Shown here: in pieces, positions 24,166 to 36,200 of the stretch
How positions within the stretch are numbered: position 1 is the stretch's first letter
Layout of the letters: every line of letters starts with the position of its first letter
Position numbers and translations under genes: made by a program
The notes under the pieces: generated by a model
Databases searched by the model: none
What the model saw: the letters and a program-made list of their open reading frames with translations, nothing else
Told to the model about the DNA's origin: nothing
From: Owenia fusiformis
Taxonomy: Eukaryota > Annelida > Polychaeta > Sabellida > Oweniidae
Direction of reading: 5' to 3'
DNA length: 64,000 nt
Assembly: GCA_903813345.2 (NCBI GenBank)
Contig: CAIIXF020000003.1
Span: 10,064,218 to 10,128,217 of the forward strand

Positions 24166-24318
24166 ATTTGTGTGATCCTTGCACTAATAATATTACATTT
24201 TTGTTTAGATACTTTCATATAAGCAAGACATCCACCACAGTCCTCGGTTACATCAGTAACTCCCTGAAGACGATCCACAAAGCATGAATGTAAGCACGAT
24301 TGCTGAGATATAGTTGGT

Positions 24319-25311
24319 ATGGCCACTGAAGATCCCACATCTACACTGGCTGCGGAAAATATTAGCACAGATGTGACTGAAACATTCAGACTTTCCCCTT
24401 TACTTCCAAGGAATTACCTTATAGCTCATGCTGTGTTTGAATCCATAATAGCTGTTCTTATCGTTGGAGGGAATAGCATTGTGTTGATCAGTATTCTAAT
24501 TCATAAGAACTTGCATACTGTCAACAACTTGTTTCTCACCAGTCTGGCAGTTGCAGATCTTATTATGGGAATATTTGTATCCCCTCTCACGATTCACATT
24601 CTATATGTGAAACCTCTCATTTATGTTGAACACACACAAGACAAATGGTCATGTGTAATACGTTTGTATTTACTAACTATGTCATTTGGAGCATCTTTGT
24701 TTAGTATTTGTGGAATTGCTTTGGATCGTTATATTGCTATCATACACCCTTTGAAATATAGAAGTCTGATGACTCGTCGAAGGGTCATGGTATATATTCT
24801 ATGTTTTTGGGTTTATGTGATATCAACATGCGCATATTTATTTTCAGAAGGTAACATTCAATTTAAAGCACATGAAACTTGCCGTACAAAAAATGTTGTA
24901 TCACCACTTGTTTTTTCTGTACTGAAAATCCATACTTTCGTTGCTATATTTGTGAGTGTAATGTCACATTCTGTTGTTGCCATGGTAGCAGCAAAGCATA
25001 GAGCAAGGATCAACTCTCAATTGGTCAGGTTCAACAACAACATGGCTGTTGCGCATCGTAACGAAAACAAAATTGCTAAGACGATGACACTTGTTGTTGG
25101 GTTGTTCTTGCTATGCTGGCTACCATCAACAATCAACTCACTTATTAAAAGGGCAGATTCGCCTGATTGGGACAAATCTCTTAGTTATTATTTGGTCGCT
25201 TTAATGGTTGCAAATAGTGCGGTGAATCCCTGGATATATGGCATTGGGATGAAAAAGATGCGGAAAGCAATGTTAAATGTTATGCAGTGTTCTATGAAAA
25301 GATCCATATAA
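24319..25311 (+). CDS. intronless class A (rhodopsin-type) GPCR, non-aminergic
   Basis: A 330-residue seven-helix receptor at the plasma membrane. The N-terminus has an N-glycosylation site (N14-I-S). Family landmarks: GNS of TM1 (N52), LAVAD of TM2 (D80), C112 at the top of TM3 with its partner C188 in loop 2, DRY at 136-138 followed by IAIIHPL, CWLP of TM6 (266-269) and NPWIY of TM7 (303-307). Position 3.32, counted from C112 (3.25), is Leu119. The Asp required by amine receptors is therefore absent, and a biogenic-amine ligand is unlikely. Overall style recalls adenosine/melanocortin-cluster and expanded orphan invertebrate receptors. The ligand is unknown. A TTTTTGTTTAG acceptor at about 24200-24210 suggests a 5'UTR intron. 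The frame is complete, with a short basic tail. AATAAA lies at 25627-25632. Confidence 0.9.
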   Translation: MATEDPTSTLAAENISTDVTETFRLSPLLPRNYLIAHAVFESIIAVLIVGGNSIVLISILIHKNLHTVNNLFLTSLAVADLIMGIFVSPLTIHILYVKPLIYVEHTQDKWSCVIRLYLLTMSFGASLFSICGIALDRYIAIIHPLKYRSLMTRRRVMVYILCFWVYVISTCAYLFSEGNIQFKAHETCRTKNVVSPLVFSVLKIHTFVAIFVSVMSHSVVAMVAAKHRARINSQLVRFNNNMAVAHRNENKIAKTMTLVVGLFLLCWLPSTINSLIKRADSPDWDKSLSYYLVALMVANSAVNPWIYGIGMKKMRKAMLNVMQCSMKRSI

Positions 25312-25324
25312 TAAGTTAGTATTC

Positions 25325-25525
25325 AACATTAGAGAGGTTTTACAAAACATTTTGACTATTCTGTGTACAGAACGAGGTTTTATGAATCATTTTGACTATT
25401 CTGTGTAAAACATAAGATAGGTTTCACGAAACATTTTGAATATTCCGTGTACAACGGTTTCACGAAACATTTTGACTATTCTGTACATCACGGAGATTTT
25501 AGGAAACATTTTGACTATTCATTGT
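25325..25525 (+). repeat. 40-bp tandem repeat in the GPCR 3'UTR region
   Basis: CATTTTGACTATTC-type words recur at 25349, 25388, 25432, 25469 and 25509, linked by ACGGTTTCACGAAA. Five imperfect copies directly follow the stop codon and precede the likely poly(A) signal. Confidence 0.7.
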
Positions 25526-25786
25526 ACATAGTGTATTGATGGAAAATACAACAAACATTGCTTGATTGACAAGTACTAGTACATAATTGTTTTAGTGAAG
25601 ACATCATCGATATATTTGTAAATGTGAATAAAACAATATAGGTCATATAATAAAGTGACACTACGTTACACCAATGGGGACATTCTGATAACATAGTGTA
25701 CATTGCTATGCGTATTGCATATCTTATATTGTACTATGAGGTTATATAACATGTATAATGGGTCATTCTGTATATCGTGTTTATAC

Positions 25787-25862
25787 TCGAGTGAGTATAT
25801 GATATATTCACAAGTGAGCGTAGCGAACGAGTGAATACACTGTATATCATATACTCACGAGA
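25787..25862. repeat. 76-bp hairpin
   Basis: CTCGAGTGAGTATATGATAT pairs with ATATCATATACTCACGAGAG, with inner arms ATTCAC / GTGAAT around AAGTGAGCGTAGCGAACGA. Probable MITE. Confidence 0.6.
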
Positions 25863-26323
25863 GTCTAGTCTTTATGGGTAGACTGTGGCTAGTGTCACTA
25901 TGATGCACAACCACGCCATCTTTAAATAGCAGTAAAGGTTTTTCTATATTGATTAGTTCCTAAAATGCACTTCTACAGTGGTATACGCTAGAGTGTATAC
26001 GATGACGATATACCACTCTCCACTTTATATTGTTGTTATAGACACCTGTTATACAACTATAATTGGACTTAGAGTGGTATAATCTCTAATAGAAACCCTA
26101 CACTATGTATACCTGATCCAATGTAGTTTGTAATTTATTATGTGACATCAGAAAAACATGAAGTAGAATATATAAATGTATACCCAAAGGGATCAATGAA
26201 TCCTGTTTTTTTATTGTTAGACGCTGGGGGAGTACACGTAGCTAAATCCCTGTGTTGTAAAAATGGAAATAATAGAAATTAAGCTTGCTTAAACCTCAAC
26301 ACAATAGAATGAACCGTAGTTTA

Positions 26324-26903
26324 CAGGGTGACACAAAAATCCCACCACCTATATATGTAATAACTTTCTCAATAATGAATGGATCTTCGTGATTTTTGTG
26401 TGAAGAGTGTTCAATGGAAGAAAGACTGTTTTTCTTGTGGAGCATCAACAACTTACAGATTTAGAGATATCATGCTTTCCATTCAGGTATATGCTTTCAG
26501 TGAAATCTTCAAAAATGTTCAAAAATACAATTTTCTGATATTGGGATTTCTTTCTGAGCCATTATTTGAGTCATTTCTGGATCGCTTTCCCATATATTAT
26601 CATGAATATGTCATATCTACACATTCTTCGAAAATAATTTTGGCAAATTTGATGAACTGACTTGTTTATTGATTAATTTTAGAAAAGCAAGATTTTCTCC
26701 ATTTTTGAGTGAATTTGTGTCAGAGCATGTCTTGGCGGAAAATGAGATATCTCTTAATTTTCAGGTTGTTGATGTTATGCAGGCATAGCGATCTTTCTTC
26801 ACATAAAAACACATAAAACACACATACACATACGAATCCTGAAGATTCCTTCATTATTGAGAAATTTCCAAAAATAGAGGGTGGCATTTTTTGGGTTACC
26901 CTG
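26324..26903. mobile_element. 580-bp mariner-like MITE with TA target duplication
   Basis: TA|CAGGGTGACACAAAAATCCC at the left and, inverted, ...TTTTTTGGGTTACCCTG|TA at the right. The arms extend about 60 bp (CTTTCTCAATAATGAATGGA / TTCCTTCATTATTGAGAAA). The interior has no transposase. Confidence 0.75.
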
Positions 26904-27261
26904 TATTTTAAAGAATGTGCATAACATAGCACTATGGCAAGCTATCAAAACCATATGTGGCAAAGAAGTTTCATTACAACATACTGTCATTACAGTTTCA
27001 CTTTGAATTCATTGAAGAATCCATTACAGTTTCACAGTTTCATTTTGTTTAAAACATTCATTACACGAGTACACTTTCATTTTTACAAAGTTTTTTACAA
27101 TTTTGTTTAAAATGTTCATTACAATTCTGAAGAATTTTTGGCCAAATGCTCATTAACATATTTTTCGCCGTGGTGGATCCTCCTGTGGTTTCTCAACTGT
27201 TTTTCAACTGAGGGAGGAACAATTATCACATTTGAATGGTTTCTCATCAATGTCAATACTT

Positions 27262-30200
27262 CTATGAGCCATTATGCAGTGAAACTATACAAGTTACCTC
27301 TTCCTCATCACTTTCTGGCATAATTTCCTCGCACAAATTATTCTTCAGGGTATTTTCATTTGTTAGAGCTTTTGACAGGGTTTCATAGGCTTTTACAGCC
27401 TCTGACGACATGTTTAGTTTGTCAACTTCTACTTCCTTCCCATTTATTTTGATTACCATCTCAACTTTCGGCTTCTTTTGGTCAGTTGGGCTGCTGGCAA
27501 AATTGATCAACTCTGGTGCTAGTATTTTATTTCCATTCGAGCTGGGATCTGTAAGCAAATGAATGATATGTTTATAATTATTGCTAGTTAATTATTTCTT
27601 GGATTAAAACAACATGTACATTTGTAATGCAGCTATTGGATGTTAAACACTAATGTCATATTTTTGCAACCATTTGATTTGCAAAAATGTAGCTGGTGAC
27701 ATTTTATCATACTAATGCTTGTTATGATGTCTTACATTTCAATAAAAAAATAAGAGTGAACAATTCCTAGAGCTTGGTTGAAGTTTAGATCACAGTAGTA
27801 GCATCACCATGTATAAGGAATACAACATGACTGGATAAACATTTATTACATGATCTTATTTATACATCATACAGTCATACAATGCTATCATGAGATGACA
27901 TACCAAAATATAATTTCTGTATTACCTGTGTTCATTGTAACATCTTTCACGGCCTTTCGTTTCCTTAGTGTTGATGTGACAGATGAATATTGTGCTATAT
28001 TTGGGTTGGAGTTATTTCCATTGAGTTGAGTCCCAAAGTCATTGTTGGTCTGTTCTGGTTCAATGGATGTAGCAGAATTACCATTGATGGCAGAGGAATA
28101 TTGTGCTACATTTGGGTTGGTGCCATTTCCATTGAGTTGAGTTTCCATCTCATTGTTGGTCTGTTCTGGTTCAATGGATGTAGCAGTATTACCATTGATG
28201 GCAGAGGAATATTGTGCTACATTTGGGTTTGTGTTATTTTCATTGAGTTGAGTTTCCATATCAGTGTTGGTCTGTTCTGGTTCAATGGATGTAGTAGAAT
28301 TACCAATGATGGCAGAGGAATATAATGCTACATTTGGGTTGGTGTTATTTCCATTGAGTTGAGTTTCCATCTCATTGTTGGTCTGTTCTGGTTCAATGGA
28401 TGTAGCAGTATTACCATTGATGGCAGAGGAATATTGTGCTACATTTGGGTTTGTGTTATTTCCATTGAGTTGAGTTTCCATCTCATTGTTGGTCTGTTCT
28501 GGTTCAATGGATGTAGCAGTATTACCATTGATGGCAGAGGAATATTGTGCTACATTTGGGTTTGTGTTATTTTCATTGAGTTGAGTTTCCATATCAGTGT
28601 TGGTCTGCTCTGGTTCAATGGATGTAGCAGTATTACCATTGATGGCAGAGAAATATTGTGCTACATTTGGGTTTGTGTTATTTTCATTGAGTTGAGTTTC
28701 CATATCAGTGTTCGTCTGTTCTGGTTCAATGGATGTAGTAGAATTACCAATGATGGCAGAGGAATATAATGCTACATTTGGGTTGGTGTTATTTCCATTG
28801 AGTTGAGTTTCCATCTCATTGTTGGTCTGTTCTGGTTCAATGGATGTAGCAGTATTACCATTGATGGCAGAGAAATATTGTGCTACATTTGGGTTTGTGT
28901 TATTTTCATTGAGTTGAGTTTCCATATCAGTGTTCGTCTGTTCTGGTTCAATGGATGTAGCAGAATTACCAATGGTGGCAAAGGAATATAATGCTACATT
29001 TGGGTTGTTGTTATTTCTATTGAGTTGAGTTTCCATCTCATTGTTGGTCTGTTCTGGTTCAATGAATGTAGCAGTATTACCATTGATGGAAGAGGGATAA
29101 AATTCTACATTTGGGTTGGTGTTATTTCCATTGAGTTGAGTTTCCATATCAGTGTTGGTCTGTTGTGGTTCAATGGATGTAGCAGAATTACCATTGATGG
29201 TAGAGGCATATTGCGCTATATTTGGGTTGGTGTTATATATATTTGCATTTAGTTGAGTTTCCAACTCCAAGTCATTGTTGGTTTGTTCCGATTCAATGGA
29301 TGCAGCAGAATTACCATTGATGGCAGAGGAATATAATGCTACATTTTGGTTGGTGTTATTTCCATTAAGTTGAGTTTCCATATCACAGTTGGTCAGTTCT
29401 GGATCAATGGATGTAGCAGAATTACCATTGATTGCAGAGGAATATTGTGCTATATTTGGGTTGGTGTTATTTTCATTGAGTTGAGTCCCAAAGTCATTGT
29501 TGGTCTGTTCTGGTTCAATGGATGTAGCAGTATTACCAATGATGGCAGAGGAATATTGTGCTACATTTTGGTTGGAGTTATTTCCATTGAATTGAGTCCC
29601 AAAGTCATTGTTGGTCTGTTCTGGTTCAATGGATGTAGCAGAATAACCATCGACGGCAGAGGAATATTGTGCTATATTTGGGTTGGGATCATTTCCATTG
29701 AGTTGAGTTTCCAACTCCAAGTCATTGTTGGTCTGTTCTGGTTTAATGGATGTAGCAGAATTACCATTGATGGCAGAGGAATATTGTGCTACATTTGGTT
29801 TGGTGCTATTTCCGTCGAGAATACCCTGTTGCTGACAAGATATATTCTTAATGATGTCACTGTTGAACTGAGCTGGGTCAATGGATCCACGTGGATCCAA
29901 CTCAAATCTGAAAATGTACAAATTAAATTAAATGTGCTCGTCACAAAGGTCCATGTGCAGTATGACAAGTGATTTTAGACGGTCATATCTTTCACCATGA
30001 GTACTTTCTGGGCATAAATACAGTGGTTTTTATCAAAAAAATATGTTTTCTTTCAAGTGAAGTCCCCATGATGATAAAAATATCAATCGAACAATCCGAA
30101 AAATTATGAATAGGGACCCCATGTCAACATTTTTTTCAAAATATTGAGCCTATTTACTCAAAAGGGATCCTCTTTTTCTGATTTTTATTGCATGAGAACA

Positions 30201-33200
30201 TTATTAGTTTTGAAGATATCAATTTTGGATGACAAAAATTATGCTGAAAACAATGGATAGCACGAGTTTTCCCTATGGGAAAATAGCATGGCATATGTGG
30301 TTTTTAACTTTAACATATATCAATACCCATACCCTTTTCAGAAATTGTTAAAATAGCGAAGAGGAGACTTTCGAAATGTTTAAATTGAGAAAAACAAGAT
30401 CCTCTTTTTAGAAAATAAGCCTAACATTTTTTAAAAAGTCCCAAGGTGGGGCCCTTATCAATAATTGTTTAGAGAGTTGGATTGATATTTTATCATCACG
30501 GGGACTTCACTTATAAGAAAACATATTGGTTTTACAAAAACCACTGTATTTATGGCCAGAAATACTCATGGTGAAAGATATGACTGTCTAACATATCTCA
30601 AACAATAAAAAAGCATATTGAAAATTCTCTAAATTGAGTTTTCTTGAATGTGAAAGTTATAATATATACACAGTGTTTCATAATGACCGACCCCCCATCA
30701 ACCACCAATCCCAAATAGCATACCAGCATATGTTATATATCATATGAAAGCTTGTTCAATTCTGGACTAATTAAAACAAACTTTGAATAAGCTCAACAGT
30801 CTTTACAACTTGCTACACACTTCTACAAAAGGTACCCAGTTTAGCATAGAATCTGATATCTACTTAGTATATCAACATATATAAAATAACAATTGTGTAA
30901 CATAATCTTCATATTTAACACAGGCCCGTAGCCAGGATTTGCCAAGGGGTGGTTCAGTTTTCAAAAATTTCCAGGGGAGGTTCACATTTGACACACAAAT
31001 CACTTGAGGAGTGCTCAAAATGGTGAAAAACTGCATGATTTTGAAAGAATTTTTGGCCAAGGGGGGGGGGGGTTGCCCGAACCCTGCGAACCCCCCTGGC
31101 TACTGGCCTGTAACATATTACTACCTATTTCCACAGAGTTCATCAAATCCAATGATGGTAGAACTAAGATCTTCTCTTGTCTCTGGAGACATCAAGAAGT
31201 GGGTTGGATTAGGGAGTCTCGATTCCATCACTTCTGATTCCCACTCTTTGAACCATGCGTGTACCTACAACATAAATTAAAAATACAATCTAGCGACAAT
31301 ATTGGCAGCCTGTACTTGGCAGTTTCAGGATTGGAGGCCTTAACTGATACACAATTGTATTTTTCCAATCTGACATATGTAAGTGATAAAACTTGAGCAT
31401 AATGACTTGTATTACACTATGAAAGGTATCAATCACCCTAGTTTTATAGAGATAAATACATTGAAACATTTCAGAATAAATACTCCTCATACATTGTGAA
31501 GCACTGAGGCTCGTAGCCACATGGAGATTAGACGGGTTTAAATTTGAACCCCCTTGCCCTAAAAATATCAAAATCATGCAGTTTTTCACCACGCTGAGCC
31601 CTTTCAACAATTGATTTTGGGCCAAATTTGTCGAGTGTGAACCCTGGAAGTTTTTGAAAAGTGAACCGTCCTTTGTAGGATTTTGATGGTGATTGAAGAA
31701 GTCAGTAAGAATACATGTCATCTCAAGGAGCTCATTTTACAGGGATTTAAAAGTAATTCACAACCGAAGTTCGTTACTACTGACCTTAAGTATGCCTTCC
31801 AACTTTTCCTTGTATGTCTCCTTTGTGAGATCTTGATGGTGATTGAAGAAATCAACTAGAGTGGATGTCATCTCAAGGAGCTCATTTTACAGGGATTTAA
31901 AAGTAATTCACAACCGAAGTTCGTTACTACTGACCTTAAGTATGCCTTCCAACTTTTCCTTGTATGTCTCCTTTGTAGGATCTTGGTGGTGATTGAAGAA
32001 ATCAACTAGAGTGGATGTCATCTCAAGGAGCTCATTTTACAGGGATTTAAAAGTAATTCACAACCGAAGTTCGTTACTACTGACCTTAAGTATGCCTTCC
32101 AACTTTTCCTTGTATGTCTCCTTTGTGAGATCTTGATGGTGATTGAAGAAATCAACTAGAGTGGATGTCATCTCAAGGAGTTCCACTGCAGCATCTAAAT
32201 AAGACCCATCAGCCCCCTTGCTGGATCTGAACTCTCTCATCAGCTTCAGCATGTCTGGTGACAATGCATGCTCTGGATATCCATTACGCCTCTTTGCTGA
32301 ATGCCCTGAAACACCATAAAGATTTAGTGAAAAATCACAATCTCCGACCCTTTCGTTCAGTGCAATCCGTACCTCCTTTACTTACATGTAGGTAGTGAAG
32401 GTACGCAACGAACGAAATTAATTTTGAGAATGTAAAGATCAGCATCCCTTATATATTGGGTGTCTCAATGTACCCAAAAGTATATCAACAGCAAAGATAA
32501 ACCAATCAATATTTTCCGACCTTTTTTGCATTGTCATTTAGACAAAGCATGTAAGTTTTTTCCTCAATACTATATTTTTAGTTCAATCTTGCCTTTTTTA
32601 TGATTTACCCCTTTTCATACCACATGTTCAATTTATCCTTCTCATATTTGGATGACAGCCTGCATCTTTATTGCTACATTGTCCATCACATTTGATAATG
32701 TTTCTGGTGGAATGTTTTGATTTTCTCTTCAGATGTTGGCCTCAAGTTGTTCTAGGTCTCTTGGCTTATTAGTATCATTAACATGGTTCTTTAAGTTTCC
32801 CTAGAGAAAAAATCTATGGTTTCAAATCTGTTGAACAAGGAGGCCCTCGCAATGTCTTAATACAGAGAGCTCAGATGCTGAAGAAACTGCTTTAATGGGA
32901 ATTCTTGTCTTGACCTGGTTCTCTGTGTTTGTTCTGCCTCTTTATCATCAAACCTCTTTATATTAAAGATATTTGAAGGAGCATTTTAAAGCTAATCCTA
33001 AGCCAAAAGACCTGGAACAAATTAAGGCCAATATCCATTATCCAAAGAGAAAATCAAACAATGCCACCTGAAAAATTATCAAATGTGATGAACAATGTAC
33101 CATAAGGATGCATGCTGTCATTGAAATATAAAATAAGAAGTAAAGGATTTATTCTACAGTTAATAATGTTCTATCATCAAAATAAAGTCTTTAATTTAAC

Positions 33201-36200
33201 GGATCAAAATGAGATACCGGACAACGGACACTGTAATCACCATATGCCGATGTCTTTCTAAATGACTCAAATTCAGATTCCGTTGTCATTGACGATATCG
33301 AAGGGGCTATATTGTGGCGATTCACGACCCAATTTGATCGAAAATGGGATTTCATTTGATACATTATCAAAGAGCTTAAAACATGCACAGAATCGACAAC
33401 AATAAAATCCCATGAAATGAGGACCAAGTGATTAAACAGTTGAAGCAATGGTTATGTCCGCCCTTTGTGACAATGGTATCTGACTTTACCCTTGTCAGGC
33501 TATTCCGGTGTAAAGAATGGGTATCGATATGGCAAACTTTTTGAACACACATTTCTCTTAAACCAGTCATCAACAATTTCTGAAAATCTTACAAATTGTC
33601 AATTTAATGGCCATCTTTTGAATGGTAACAATATAATTTGAAATAGATACACATACTTTCATCTATATTGTTTTAAAAAACACATCAAACACTTGTTTTG
33701 TTCTTGGTATCATGTTTCCAGAGTGAAATGAAACATCTTTCCAAACCTCATTGGAACAAAGCGACATAAACACAACATGTTTAGGTCTCTCAATATTGTA
33801 ATTGTACAAAGGAAATTTTGGTTGATTTTAAAAAAGTATCTTGTTAATGAAATAAAAGGTTTTTCTTGATTATTTTGGGGGGATTTTGTTTTAATTTTTT
33901 GAATACTTTTTTAAAATCAACCCAAAATTCCTTTGTATAACTTTAATATTGAGAGGTCTAAAAACATGTTGCATATGCTATTTTTTTCCAACAAGGTTTG
34001 GAAAGACATTTTATTTCATTCTCAAGAATTGGTAGAAAGGAGCAAAAACAATTGCACTAAAAAAACAAAAAATGTTAACAAAAACAGTTATATAAAGTAT
34101 TTCTAAATAATTTTCGCATTAAATTGTTGTCAATCAGTCAACATTACATGAAATACCATGTTTTTTTACAGAATGTTTTCAATGATTAGTTTAAGAGAAA
34201 AAAATAGGACCCACGGTCCTGTGCTCACACAGTTTGGAACCTTCAGAGGAATGTATATCCTGACTTTCAAACAAAAATGTTGATTTGGATTTGTAGTCTC
34301 GAACTTTGAGAAACTAAGACAGCACAGTTGTGTGACCTAGTTTGATGACCTTTGACCTTGAAAATTTTAATTATTTAGAGCTCAGTAAGGTCTTTTGTGA
34401 TTAAGCTGAACAAAATTTACATCCAAAAATCAATTTGAAAAATCAACCTTTTGGACCTTTCAAAGGTCACTGGAGGTCAAGTAAAGGTCAAATCCTAAAA
34501 CTAATGTCAGATTTGAACTCCTGGTAACTTGTAGATGATTTTCAAAAAAGAATTTGGTCAAATTGAAGCATTTTTACTGTTTTTTTTTTTACGTCAAATA
34601 TCTCAAAAACGGTAAAAATTTGATGCTGACATATATTGAGCAATATGTAGGGAATGCTTAAATCTAGTTATGATGTAATTCATTGCAAGAAATGATCAAG
34701 TATAAGGCAAACTTTGAGAAACTTGTCAATCACAAAACCTGCCATTGACTTTATACATAAGAAAATTTCCTGAAAATGACGAAGTCCTACTTTTTGTCAA
34801 ATTTTATAGAGTAAGCACCAAAAACTGTAATTCCTAGAGCTTTGAAATCTTCAGAGGACATAAGTTGCATATACAGCAACTACTACAAGTTATTTGAAAG
34901 TTCTACTTCAACAAAGTGTCTAGAATTTACAGAAAATTTGACTTTTTTACATCAAAATCATCAATTTCTCGGAAACCGGGCGAACTTGGGAAATGGCGAT
35001 GATAGGTCAAATAGGCATTATGGATATGCATAAAATGAATGTGGTAATGACTCAATCCGAATAGCAGTTTTAATTTGTGCGGCCAATGTTGACGGACGGA
35101 CCAACGGACGGACGGACAGACGGACGGACGGACGGACCAACGGACGGACGGACGCCTGGTCGATCCCATAGGCTCACTGTGTGAGCCAAAAACATTGTTG
35201 AATTCAGTTCTCAATATCGATAGCTATCCTTTATGATTTCCCTTTAAAATTTTAGTGAAAACCCTGTATATGCATGACATTGCATGTATGAAAATATGGC
35301 TACACCAGAATAGTGTCATTGCAAATACAATATAGTCTACGTTTTCATAATTAACAACTTTTCAAGATTTTTAAGGTATGAACATGCAGGAAAAATTTTA
35401 GGCCCCTAAAACTAAATTTTGAAAATTTAAGGCCCATTTTGAAATTTGGCCTAAAGAGCCCAAGTTATGCCTAAAAAGGCCTAATTAGTGGGGGCCTACA
35501 CAATTTTTTTAACCCAAAATTTTTTCTGCCCCTAAAAATGTTTCTTGACCCACCACTTGGATCCGGCAGTGACCCATTTGCATACATAATGAGACACTGA
35601 AACGGTTAAATGACTATATGTTTGTGTTATTCCAAATGTTTCATATGCTACCAAATATTGCATAAACTGTTAAACTGGGGGTCATTAACAGAACTTTTGC
35701 AAAGTTGCGAAGTCGCAAGTCAATTTTTAAATTTACGAATTTGGTAAATGTGGATTAACTGAACTTTCATAAAGTTACAAACGATTCGCAAAGTTACGGA
35801 AAAAATGATGTCACATGTGCTTTCGTTCGTAACTTTAATAGCATCTCAGACCCTTTCATTACTTTGCGAATGGCATATTTCTCATCCAATTTTTATCTAA
35901 GGTATACAGGTTGGCAAAAAGATTTGTCAAATTGTTCTTTATATGCATGCTAAGTTTCAAGCTAAAATATCCACCTATTCTTACATGATAAGCAAATGTG
36001 TTCCTGAGCTGGGAATCTTTGAAATCGCGGAGACAGGTTTAATCACAACGCGCAATGATATCAAATGACATCATATTTTTATTTGTGCAAAACAATGATA
36101 TAAGATGACGTCACAATTTGAAATTCATTTACTAACGATAAAACTTATGGATGACTTACAAAAGTGATCTGTTAATGGCCGATTCGTAACTTTATGAATC

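Noticed and set aside
27990-29972. Plus-strand open frames of 62-208 residues with repeated IVGLFWFNGCSSITIDGRG-like text
   Set aside because: They are the antisense of the 111-bp coding repeat; the minus strand has the matching splice sites and transposase similarity.
31290-31721. 143-residue minus-strand frame with FNHHQNPTKDGS
   Set aside because: It mixes a decayed copy of transposase exon 3 with an inverted MITE; it is not a separate gene.
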